From contig CAIWIS010000180.1 of the NCBI GenBank assembly GCA_903912795.1, positions 1 through 14,677 on the forward strand: a DNA stretch of 14,677 nt, written 5' to 3'. How positions within the stretch are numbered: the first letter of the stretch is position 1; each line of letters begins with the position of its first letter. The DNA comes from an uncultured Bacteroidales bacterium. Its GTDB lineage: Bacteria; Bacteroidota; Bacteroidia; Bacteroidales; Paludibacteraceae. A program made the position numbers and the translations under genes. The notes below the pieces were generated by a model. The model was not told where the DNA came from. It did not search any database and saw only the letters and a list, made by a program, of their open reading frames with translations. This document shows, one piece after another, positions 6,563 to 13,729 of the stretch.

Positions 6563-7804
6563 CTAATAAACCACTTTGAATAGAGATGAGAACGTGATAT
6601 AAATATCTGTAGTAGCATCTAAATTGATAACATCTACGGGTTCGCCACCGGACTTCAGTTTCTCATTTGTCGGGAATGTCGCTCCGTTATCGGCCGATTT
6701 CAGAACATAAGCCGATGTATTTCGGGCATAGATACTGACTCTTTTGGAAGAGGAGGCCAAAGGCGGATGTTCGTAGTTTTTCAAATCGCTCAACACATTT
6801 TTCTGGCGAACCCAGATCTTGCCATCAAAACGTATGATATTTAATTCGAATTTAGGCTTGTAGGGGCTGAAATTTGTATTGATTGGCACGGTAATTATCG
6901 GCTTTCCGGCTCCATTAACCACTACTTGCGGTGTTTGAATCTCACAAATGGTATCATTCCAAGCTTTTTCTCCCGGAAAGAATACATCAGCGGGGTTAAT
7001 ATCCACCCCTGCAGGAATCGTTACTACTTTTCCATCTGCCTTGGAATACGAACCGATATTGTTATCGTACCTCAGATAGGTTCCACGCTGATAGGTATTA
7101 TTGCCATGATGAAGTTGTGACCAGGCTGTTACGATATGAATATTATTCTTGTTATCAGCGTACAGTTTACTCATGTAGGCATTTTTACCCTCTTGTTTCA
7201 GCAAAAGATCTGCCGTCCACGTTTTTTTCTTATTATTCCAGTGATAAAGATCCTGTTTTTCGTCATGTTCAGCCTCTCTTACAACTCCTCCTTTCATAAA
7301 AAGTGCGGTTCTACGAAGAATCACAAAAACATCTCCGTTTGAAGCCGTAGTGGTAGTTGGATACGTATATCTTTTTTCATCGATTCCAGAATGATCATAC
7401 CAGGGCATTTGAGCACTACAATCGGTAAAATTATGAATATCGCGGGGAGAATTGGAGCGCCAGTATTTCATTCGATGATTATGCATTCCTATCCACACAT
7501 GTATGTAGCCACTTCCATCTATGGCCATAGCGGCATTGTTGTGACTGGCATCGGTAGCTCCAATCGTAGGGAACAGTTCACCTGACCATTCACTTTCATT
7601 TGTTAGCAGGTCGTACGTGCAGATTTTACCCATATTATTGGCAGAAGTGTAGAGAATATATGCCTTATTGCCACTTATCGCTAAAGAGGGTTTTCCTTTG
7701 GAATTTGCTCCCTGACCAAAATTCAGCAGTTGTTTGTCCATCTGAGCATGCGTTACAGAAAGGAAGAAGTAAGAAAGTAGAAATAAAAGAGATGTTTTTT
7801 TCAT
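6563..7804 (-). CDS. Secreted BNR_4 beta-propeller protein, candidate polysaccharide lyase (PL24/PL25-like)
   Basis: A 413-residue exported protein: signal peptide 1-20 (MKKTSLLFLLSYFFLSVTHA), then a chain with the alternating short strands and ASNGDVF/DNKNNIHI/GAGKPIITV-type turns of a seven-bladed BNR_4 propeller. This fold includes ulvan lyases PL24 and PL25, PL42 rhamnose-glucuronate lyases and GH145. The ulvan-lyase tetrad as I recall it is two His about 20 residues apart, then Tyr and Arg 16 residues apart. Here H88 (SHNN) and H108 (GMHNH) are 20 apart, and Y148 (YTYP) and R164 (VILRR) are 16 apart, so the whole set can be placed. Glycosaminoglycans also carry uronic acids, so a role as a GAG lyase is plausible but inferred. 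It is the first gene of unit B, next to the promoter at 7907-7973. A non-catalytic binding role is the alternative. Confidence 0.75.
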   Translation of the reverse strand: MKKTSLLFLLSYFFLSVTHAQMDKQLLNFGQGANSKGKPSLAISGNKAYILYTSANNMGKICTYDLLTNESEWSGELFPTIGATDASHNNAAMAIDGSGYIHVWIGMHNHRMKYWRSNSPRDIHNFTDCSAQMPWYDHSGIDEKRYTYPTTTTASNGDVFVILRRTALFMKGGVVREAEHDEKQDLYHWNNKKKTWTADLLLKQEGKNAYMSKLYADNKNNIHIVTAWSQLHHGNNTYQRGTYLRYDNNIGSYSKADGKVVTIPAGVDINPADVFFPGEKAWNDTICEIQTPQVVVNGAGKPIITVPINTNFSPYKPKFELNIIRFDGKIWVRQKNVLSDLKNYEHPPLASSSKRVSIYARNTSAYVLKSADNGATFPTNEKLKSGGEPVDVINLDATTDIYITFSSLFKVVY

Positions 7805-7906
7805 ATCCTTATAATTGATTGTATTAAGATAACTTTGAAACTAAAACACCTAACAGTGTTGATCTCATTTTTTTATCAAAAATCCCTATCCTGTTTTTAT
7901 TTTGTA

Positions 7907-7973
7907 CAAAATTACGACTCTTCATCAGTAAATGCCCTTTTCTGGTGTTGAAAATACTTTCAACCATGTTGAA
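7907..7973 (-). promoter_or_regulatory. Promoter with 21-bp direct-repeat operator (unit B, propeller to sulfatase)
   Basis: On the minus strand TTCAAC occurs at 7973-7968 and 7952-7947, a 21-bp period, and the -7 box TAATTTTG lies at 7914-7907, exactly 38 bp from the second TTCAAC, as at 510-576. The first 27 bases of the two operators agree at about 23 positions, including a shared 15-base block GAAAGTATTTTCAAC. Here GTTGAAA and TTTCAAC also form an inverted repeat with a 4-base spacer, which the other site keeps only partly. The transcript would start near 7900, leaving a leader of about 95 nt before the propeller gene. The second repeat copy is weaker, keeping TTCAAC but only AAAGG in place of GAAAG. 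Confidence 0.65.
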
Positions 7974-7975
7974 TA

Positions 7976-8014
7976 AATAAAAAATGAACAATTCAAAGGA
8001 GCTTTAGCTCTTTG
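7976..8014 (-). terminator. Probable intrinsic terminator of unit A
   Basis: In the transcript, CAAAGAGC (8014-8007) pairs with GCTCCTTTG (8002-7994) around a TAAA loop, with one bulged base. The arm is followed within a few bases by a T-rich run (ATTTTTTATTTATT). The site ends just before the unit B operator, so it would separate the two units. Confidence 0.55.
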
Positions 8015-8049
8015 TCTGCTCTTTTTTAAATCACAATCCAACCGCTTTG

Positions 8050-8069
8050 CCATAGTCTATCGACTATGG
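8050..8069 (-). terminator. Perfect 8-bp hairpin after the unit A sulfatase
   Basis: CCATAGTC and GACTATGG form a perfect stem around a four-base loop, 10 bases past the stop of the sulfatase at 8080-9570. No U-tract follows it directly, so it probably acts together with the terminator 36 bases further on or protects the mRNA end. Confidence 0.45.
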
Positions 8070-8079
8070 ATTGTTATCA

Positions 8080-9570
8080 TTATTTTGAAGGATTCGGATT
8101 ATCCGGTACTGCTCCGTTTCTGAAACGAAGTTCTGACTGTTCCGGATCTTCTCCCAATTGTTTTACCAATACAGCATGTATTTCTTTTAAACGTTTTTGT
8201 TGTGAAGGTTCTTTGGCTAAATTATGAAGTTCTTTGGGGTCAGTTTTCATATTGAAAAGTTCCATTTCTGCCGGGTGTCTTTCATCAGCACGGGTATGGT
8301 ACACGTATTTCCACTCACCCATGCGTATCATCGACATGCCCGATGAGAGATAAGGGCCGTAATATTCAGTAATCGCCAAATCTTTCCATTTTGTATTCGG
8401 TTGACTTATCCAGTTTAGCATAGAATTTCCATCCCAATCGTTTGGCGTTTTGGCACCGGCCATTTCGGCAATGGTTTGCACCAAATCTACATTCCCAGCC
8501 GCTCCACTCCGAATTTGTCCGCCTTTCCATTTTTTAGGATAACTGATTATTAATGGTACACGGCTTCCGGTATCGTAAAGTGTATTTTTCCACCACATAC
8601 CGTGCTCGCCCATATTTTCGCCATGATCGGACATATAAATGATAATCGTGTTTTCGTACAGCGGACTTTTACGCATGGTTTCAATCACCGTACCCATAAC
8701 TGAATCCATCCATTCTACTTTGGCATAATAACATTCGCGGGCTAATTTTACAGTTTCTTCCGGTAAGTTCTCGAGTTTTCGGTCATAACGCAAGTGGCGA
8801 TAATTCAGTGGCAGGTTTTCCAAATAGCCGACCGGTATTTCAGGGGGCGGAATTTTCCCTTTGTATTTTTGCAATAAATTATTTGGAACGGTGAGCGGAT
8901 AATGAGGTGCCGACAAACCCATAGTTACAAAAAAGGGCTTCTCACTCTTTTTCCTGTTTTGAATAAAATCAATTACGGCTCCCGACACTTTTCTATCTCC
9001 ACTACCAACGGGTTTATCCACCCCGCCCAAGTCCCTGAATTCTTTACCGAGCTGACCTTTATTATCCGGAAAATAATCAGCCGGAATACGTTTTCGTTTC
9101 CCACCATTAAAAGTCTCCACTTCGAGTTCACCATCCTTCTTTTTCTTTTCCTGATCATCTAGAACAATAAATCCATGATTTCCGACACCCATATAATGCA
9201 TTTTACCAGAGAGATACGATTCGTATCCAACCGCATTCAGTAAACGCGCAAGTGAAGGTGTTCCTTCCGGAACTCCCGGAGTATTTCCCCATACATTGTG
9301 GTGTGACACATATTTTCCGGTTGTCAGACTTTGACGTGAAGGCACACTTTGTGGCGAACTGCAATAAAACGAATTGAAATAAATTCCTGATTTGGCCAAG
9401 CCATCCAATGTCGGTGTTCGCGCTAATGGATTGCCATCACAACCCATTATATTAGCATTGTGTTCATCGCTTATTAACAGTAGAATATTGGGTTGTTCAT
9501 TTTTTTGCTTTGCATTAATTCCAATTGTAATTGAGAATAGTGCTGTACTTAAAATTACTTCTTTTTTCAT
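8080..9570 (-). CDS. Secreted S1-family sulfatase, choline-sulfatase-like, serine type (SVPSR)
   Basis: A 496-residue S1 sulfatase. Residues 1-20 form a signal peptide (MKKEVILSTALFSITIGINA). The core begins with QPNILLLISDEHNANIMGC (metal ligand D35-E36). The formylglycine motif S75-V-P-S-R79 in CSSPQSVPSRQSLTTGKYV is serine type. K123-M-H125, the SDHGENMGEHGMWWKNTLYDTGSRVPLII block and the late AGNVDLVQTIAEMAG segment recall the choline-sulfatase-like branch, whose members in GAG loci act on sugars rather than choline. A Lys/Arg-rich insertion around residues 135-165 (KKKKDGE, GGKRKRIP) might touch anionic substrate; this is a guess. The gene starts 8 bp after the PL8-like gene and is the last of unit A, with hairpins after its stop. 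The cleaved sulfate position is unknown. Confidence 0.92.
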   Translation of the reverse strand: MKKEVILSTALFSITIGINAKQKNEQPNILLLISDEHNANIMGCDGNPLARTPTLDGLAKSGIYFNSFYCSSPQSVPSRQSLTTGKYVSHHNVWGNTPGVPEGTPSLARLLNAVGYESYLSGKMHYMGVGNHGFIVLDDQEKKKKDGELEVETFNGGKRKRIPADYFPDNKGQLGKEFRDLGGVDKPVGSGDRKVSGAVIDFIQNRKKSEKPFFVTMGLSAPHYPLTVPNNLLQKYKGKIPPPEIPVGYLENLPLNYRHLRYDRKLENLPEETVKLARECYYAKVEWMDSVMGTVIETMRKSPLYENTIIIYMSDHGENMGEHGMWWKNTLYDTGSRVPLIISYPKKWKGGQIRSGAAGNVDLVQTIAEMAGAKTPNDWDGNSMLNWISQPNTKWKDLAITEYYGPYLSSGMSMIRMGEWKYVYHTRADERHPAEMELFNMKTDPKELHNLAKEPSQQKRLKEIHAVLVKQLGEDPEQSELRFRNGAVPDNPNPSK

Positions 9571-9578
9571 GTATTTGA

Positions 9579-12128
9579 TTATTTTTGAATTAGTTGGATT
9601 GAAATTGTTTTTCCATCAAAACAGTTAAACTGAATCACTGTTTCGGTATCCTGTGCCGCAATAATTTTCACCTCGGACGATTCTTTTTCAAGTTTCCATT
9701 CGCCTTTCAACACCAATCTTACCGGACAAATTTGGCTTTTGGCTTTAAAGATTTCGGGGTTTTCACGGTCAACCTGACTGAAAGTATAAAACTTATCCGT
9801 TCTACCGAATTCTGGATTTGATAGCGAAAGGACACAAGTCTGTTTGTCGGATTTTAGTACAAACATGCAAGGTGTATCCACACTTTTCAATAAGTTGGAT
9901 TTTAGCTTATTACCGGCTTTACGTACGGCATAAGCGGTGGCGTTTTCGGGCAGATAAGTTACAATATGAGCAACAGCATCTTGTTGATCAACACGGAAAA
10001 ACTTATCAAAATTTTGCTCCAGATTTTTGGTTTCTTTTTCGCCACCATTTATAGCAATTACATATTGATAACCGGCAGATTGTGGATTAATTCCATGAAT
10101 AATCCGACAGGTTTCATAATTTCCTGCTTTGGTGGCTTTTCCTCGTTCAAGTGGTTCGTTTTGTTCGGCTCGGGCAAATGTCAGATTTGCTCCTTTCGGA
10201 AAATAATAGGAATGACCTTTGGCATCGACATAACTAATGGAATTGCATTCAGCAACTTCCATATTAGCATTTGTGCCTTTTACTATCTTATTATTAAAGA
10301 AACTATTCGATTTTCCAGAGCCAATTCCAAGCTGAGTTATGGTGGTCTGAACCGGATAAATTTCATTCGTGCAGGAAATATCGCTCCCAAGTGCAAAAAT
10401 GTAATTATCAATAAAAAACAAGGTTTTATTGGCACGCAACGAACTTTGCGGATCCTGATACGACATGGCACACAAACCGCAACGTTCATTAAACTTCACG
10501 CCACCCAAATAAGTTTCGGGAACAAAATTACGGTGTTTGCCTGTAAACATGGCTTCGGCGGGCATATCGAACGTAGTAGCACCCGGCAGCCGACACCAGT
10601 TCCAACCATCAATTTCGTAACCACTGGCCGCAGCCGATACCGGATTGCCCGAAGCATAGATTTGTAATACGCCCGAACCATTGAAACGCCCGAAACGGTT
10701 TTGAACAGCTGTGCCTTCGTAATCCCAAATGTATTTGCTTACGCCTTTCCATCCGGCCATCCAATTCTGTTGCCGATAGATGGTCATTCCCGCATAGGGA
10801 TAAAACCAATAGCCATTAGGATCTGCTTCCGGTTTTATATTTTCGACAACCAGCTTATTACATTCTTCCAATGCCCCTAATGATCCAAAATAACAGATAG
10901 ATGATTCGACATTGGTCAAAAAATCCGCCTTAAATGATTGGTTCGTTGGGTTCCAAAGGCGCATAAAAGCAGCTTTCAATTGTGAACTCAAGGGGTTACT
11001 TTTAAGATTAGCCATATACATAAATGCCGGAAAGTTCTCCTGCAAAGTATTTAATTTATTAGGAAATCGACCTGTAACAGAGCGGGGCACATCGTATTTA
11101 TTGGAATAAATCCGGTAAGCAAGCAATGCGTTCGACAAGTTGGCAACAACTTCATCGCTCACCTGATACTTGGTATTGTTCAATAAATAACAATAAATGG
11201 CTGCCGAATGGAAACCATGAACAGCATAAGCACTCATATACGGATTTTTGTGATGATAACCAACGTAATCGGGCTTAATCATATCGTTCCAACTATAGGC
11301 AATTTTGAGCGATTTATTCATCATTTTTTGAAAATAAAGCATCTCCTTTTCGCGTTCCGGACTATCCTGTGGTAAGCAGAAAATATAACACAAACGTTGA
11401 TTAAAGAAAGCTCGAATTCCATCGGCGTTAAACCCCGGTTCTTCCCATAAAATGGGCGTATCGAAAGCCGGACCAACCGACTGACTCATCCAATTAACCA
11501 TTTGGAGTTCTTTATCAAACAAGCCTTTGGCTTGCAACTCATCTTTCATAAGAAATACCGACAGCGGAAAACCTAAACCACCTAATGCTGCATCGGATCC
11601 ACCATATTCAACAAATCCATTATCTTTATAATTAGAGGTTTTAACACCCAACTTCATGTCCTTTACCCATCCTCTTTCATTCAGATATTCGAACACATCC
11701 AAGATTTGTTTCAATGTAGAACGACTATGATAGTCTGGATTACGATTGGATTTATCTCCTTTCACATGGTAGGCCAACGATAAGGGAAACAACATGTCGC
11801 TAAATATTTTGCGAGGACTATCCTGTTCTGAATTATCTTTTTTGGGTTGTTTCTCCTGACCTGATTTAATTTTTTGTTTTTTATCCTTCTCACCAACCAA
11901 ATCGTAAAGTTCGGTATTCGAAAAATCGTATTTGTTATAAAACTCGTGCGCCTTTTGGGCGGCATCCAGAATGGCTCTGAACCTTTCTTTTATCAATGGA
12001 TTTGAATAGTCTGGGCTTTCAGAACCGACTATCCACGTTCTGTACTTATCAGCAATTACCTGAACCTCATCGGCTGAGGCATAAGCAAAGAGGCTAATGA
12101 AGAAAAATAGGATACTGAATTTTTTCAT
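9579..12128 (-). CDS. Secreted PL8-family polysaccharide lyase without Lyase_N module
   Basis: An 849-residue lyase with signal peptide 1-19 (cleavage after YASA). An (alpha/alpha) toroid spans roughly residues 20-430 and beta domains follow. By hand alignment with Proteus chondroitin ABC lyase I (catalytic H501, Y508, R560, E653) I place H293 in YHHKNPYMSAY, Y301, R354 in VTGRFP and E471 in DYEGTAVQNRFGR. Spacing near Arg and Glu and the following GWNWCRLPGATT (GWDWNRMEGATT in the reference) support this. Such enzymes cut chondroitin, dermatan or hyaluronan chains at the uronic acid; the true substrate here is unproven. It lacks the N-terminal module of the chondroitin-lyase gene at 1-273. 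Residues 78-107 form a strongly charged Lys/Glu/Gln-rich insertion that looks disordered. Ten bp separate it from the sulfatase before it and 8 bp from the one after, so translation is probably coupled. Confidence 0.85.
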   Translation of the reverse strand: MKKFSILFFFISLFAYASADEVQVIADKYRTWIVGSESPDYSNPLIKERFRAILDAAQKAHEFYNKYDFSNTELYDLVGEKDKKQKIKSGQEKQPKKDNSEQDSPRKIFSDMLFPLSLAYHVKGDKSNRNPDYHSRSTLKQILDVFEYLNERGWVKDMKLGVKTSNYKDNGFVEYGGSDAALGGLGFPLSVFLMKDELQAKGLFDKELQMVNWMSQSVGPAFDTPILWEEPGFNADGIRAFFNQRLCYIFCLPQDSPEREKEMLYFQKMMNKSLKIAYSWNDMIKPDYVGYHHKNPYMSAYAVHGFHSAAIYCYLLNNTKYQVSDEVVANLSNALLAYRIYSNKYDVPRSVTGRFPNKLNTLQENFPAFMYMANLKSNPLSSQLKAAFMRLWNPTNQSFKADFLTNVESSICYFGSLGALEECNKLVVENIKPEADPNGYWFYPYAGMTIYRQQNWMAGWKGVSKYIWDYEGTAVQNRFGRFNGSGVLQIYASGNPVSAAASGYEIDGWNWCRLPGATTFDMPAEAMFTGKHRNFVPETYLGGVKFNERCGLCAMSYQDPQSSLRANKTLFFIDNYIFALGSDISCTNEIYPVQTTITQLGIGSGKSNSFFNNKIVKGTNANMEVAECNSISYVDAKGHSYYFPKGANLTFARAEQNEPLERGKATKAGNYETCRIIHGINPQSAGYQYVIAINGGEKETKNLEQNFDKFFRVDQQDAVAHIVTYLPENATAYAVRKAGNKLKSNLLKSVDTPCMFVLKSDKQTCVLSLSNPEFGRTDKFYTFSQVDRENPEIFKAKSQICPVRLVLKGEWKLEKESSEVKIIAAQDTETVIQFNCFDGKTISIQLIQK

Positions 12129-12138
12129 GACATTACTT

Positions 12139-13683
12139 TTATTTGTTTTGTAATTGAAGATACTCCGCCATATACTTTTTCATCGTTTTGGCAATTGTTG
12201 CATAGTTTTTTGCATTCACTTGATTAACCGTTTCAAGAGGATCTTTTTCGTAATCGTAAAGTTCTTCGGCAATGATTTTATCGAAGCTCGAAACTTTGTT
12301 TTTCCATTCTACCCAAATGGTATAACGGTATTTCCCATCCCGAAGGGAATATCCCATTTTGTTTTCATCTCGCGGATATTGGCTAACAGCATATTTTTTG
12401 GTCATTGTTTTCGGACTCTTCATCCCTGATACCAAACTGATACCATCCAATTTTTCGGGTTTCGATATTCCTGCCAGCTCACACAATGTTGGATAAATAT
12501 CGACAAACTCAACGGGCGTGTTTACTTTCGACGATTTGATGGAAGGGTCGAAAATAATTAACGGAGAATGCGTGGCTTGTTCGAAATTAGTATGTTTGCA
12601 CCACAATCCGTGGTCGCCCAAATGCCAGCCGTGATCGCCCCAAAGCACAATGATGGTATTGTTCAAAACTCCTTTCTTTTCGAGTGCTGCAATCACTTTC
12701 CCGATTTGTGCATCGGTATAGCTGACACAAGCATAATAACCATGTATCAATTGACGAGCTTTGTCGTCTTTCATCACCATGTTTCGAATGTCCGAAAACT
12801 CCACCGCAGCTGGGATATCGGAGTATTGAGGTAATTCACCCGAATTGGTATAGGCAAAATCAGGACTTCCATCGGCTTTCTGACTAAACTTTGCTAAGGG
12901 CATTTCCTTGCGTTTATACAAATCCCAATATTTTTTCGGCGCTACAAAAGGCAAATGTGGTTTTTGAAATCCGACAGCCAGGAAAAATGGCTTGTCAGCC
13001 TTATACCGGTCGATAAACTGTATGGCTCCATTCGTTATCGCACCATTTTTATAAGCACCATCAGGTACATCCACACACTCGGTAGCAAAAAACATATTTT
13101 GCTGAACATATTTCTCACCTTTTGTTTTCATGGTTTCGCGAATTTCGGGAGACTGATATTCGCCCCGGTATCCAGTAGGCGGCTCAACGTTTTTATCGAA
13201 GTAATCGGCCTGATCCATATACGGAACCGACCACGAGAGTACATCATTCGTTTTACCCGGAACGTGCGATTGGTCGAATATTTTTCCAATACCGGCCGTT
13301 TCGTAACCGTTCGCTCTGAAATTTTGGGGAATAATTACTTTATCCGGATTCACTGCGCGAAAACGTTCGGTCATATCCCACATTTTAGTATGATCGGGAC
13401 GTAAGCCGGTGAGCAAGCTGGCACGGGTAGGTCCCGAAACAGCTTGCTGACAATAAGCAAGGGTGAAAAGTGTACCTTTTGAAGCCAACTTATCCATGTT
13501 AGGTGTTTTGGCAATCGGGTCGCCATAACAGCCTAAAAGTGGTTTCATATCATCAATGGCGATAAACAACACATTCTTTTTGGGAACTTTAGTTGTTATT
13601 TGTGCCGAGACACTTCCCTGAATAGATGGTGCTAATAATGCCAATCCCGGCAATATCCACTTGCATTTAGTAGTTTGTTTCAT
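12139..13683 (-). CDS. Secreted S1-family sulfatase, iduronate-2-sulfatase-like, serine type (SGPTR)
   Basis: A 514-residue S1 sulfatase of the iduronate-2-sulfatase type (probably subfamily S1_7). Compared with human IDS from memory, it shares NVLFIAIDDMKPLLGCYG, the QQAV(S/C)xPxR motif, LTGLRPD, GKIF, and DHGWxLGxHGxWxKxxNFxxATHxPLI. Key residues are D44-D45, S83-G-P-T-R87 (serine type), K133, D349-H350 and K362. Residues 1-27 are a signal peptide, with cleavage at VSA|Q. Family knowledge points to removal of a 2-O-sulfate from a uronic acid, which in this locus would be iduronate or its unsaturated product from heparan or dermatan. This is inference, since S1_7 also includes enzymes of algal polysaccharide pathways. 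It starts 25 bp after the partial glycoside hydrolase and ends 10 bp before the PL8 lyase. Confidence 0.92.
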   Translation of the reverse strand: MKQTTKCKWILPGLALLAPSIQGSVSAQITTKVPKKNVLFIAIDDMKPLLGCYGDPIAKTPNMDKLASKGTLFTLAYCQQAVSGPTRASLLTGLRPDHTKMWDMTERFRAVNPDKVIIPQNFRANGYETAGIGKIFDQSHVPGKTNDVLSWSVPYMDQADYFDKNVEPPTGYRGEYQSPEIRETMKTKGEKYVQQNMFFATECVDVPDGAYKNGAITNGAIQFIDRYKADKPFFLAVGFQKPHLPFVAPKKYWDLYKRKEMPLAKFSQKADGSPDFAYTNSGELPQYSDIPAAVEFSDIRNMVMKDDKARQLIHGYYACVSYTDAQIGKVIAALEKKGVLNNTIIVLWGDHGWHLGDHGLWCKHTNFEQATHSPLIIFDPSIKSSKVNTPVEFVDIYPTLCELAGISKPEKLDGISLVSGMKSPKTMTKKYAVSQYPRDENKMGYSLRDGKYRYTIWVEWKNKVSSFDKIIAEELYDYEKDPLETVNQVNAKNYATIAKTMKKYMAEYLQLQNK

Positions 13684-13694
13684 ATTAACGTTTG

Positions 13695-13729
13695 ATCGTT
13701 TTTCTGACTCAAGGTTTAATCGTTTTTCT
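13695..13729. repeat. Imperfect 24-bp tandem duplication across a stop codon
   Basis: ATCGTTTTTCT occurs at 13695-13705 and 13719-13729, 24 bp (eight codons) apart. Read on the minus strand, the last seven codons and TGA stop of the glycoside hydrolase are followed in the same frame by a similar block, VRKTIKR and TAA, which echoes SRKTIKP. It looks like a small tandem duplication that left a second stop in frame. Confidence 0.6.

Noticed and set aside
7824..7868. Fourteen-codon ORF (MRSTLLGVLVSKLS) in the leader of the propeller gene
   Set aside because: Too short to tell from chance; no Shine-Dalgarno site or regulatory codon run. A five-bp stem near 7845-7860 is equally weak.
8973..9158. 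Minus-strand frame of 61 codons inside the sulfatase at 8080-9570
   Set aside because: It is an out-of-frame shadow; the sulfatase frame runs through with all motifs intact, so there is no frameshift.
9966..10667. Plus-strand frame of 233 codons, the longest on that strand
   Set aside because: It lies fully opposite the PL8 lyase, has no family motif and its composition fits the complement of a real gene. Other plus-strand frames were dropped for the same reason.
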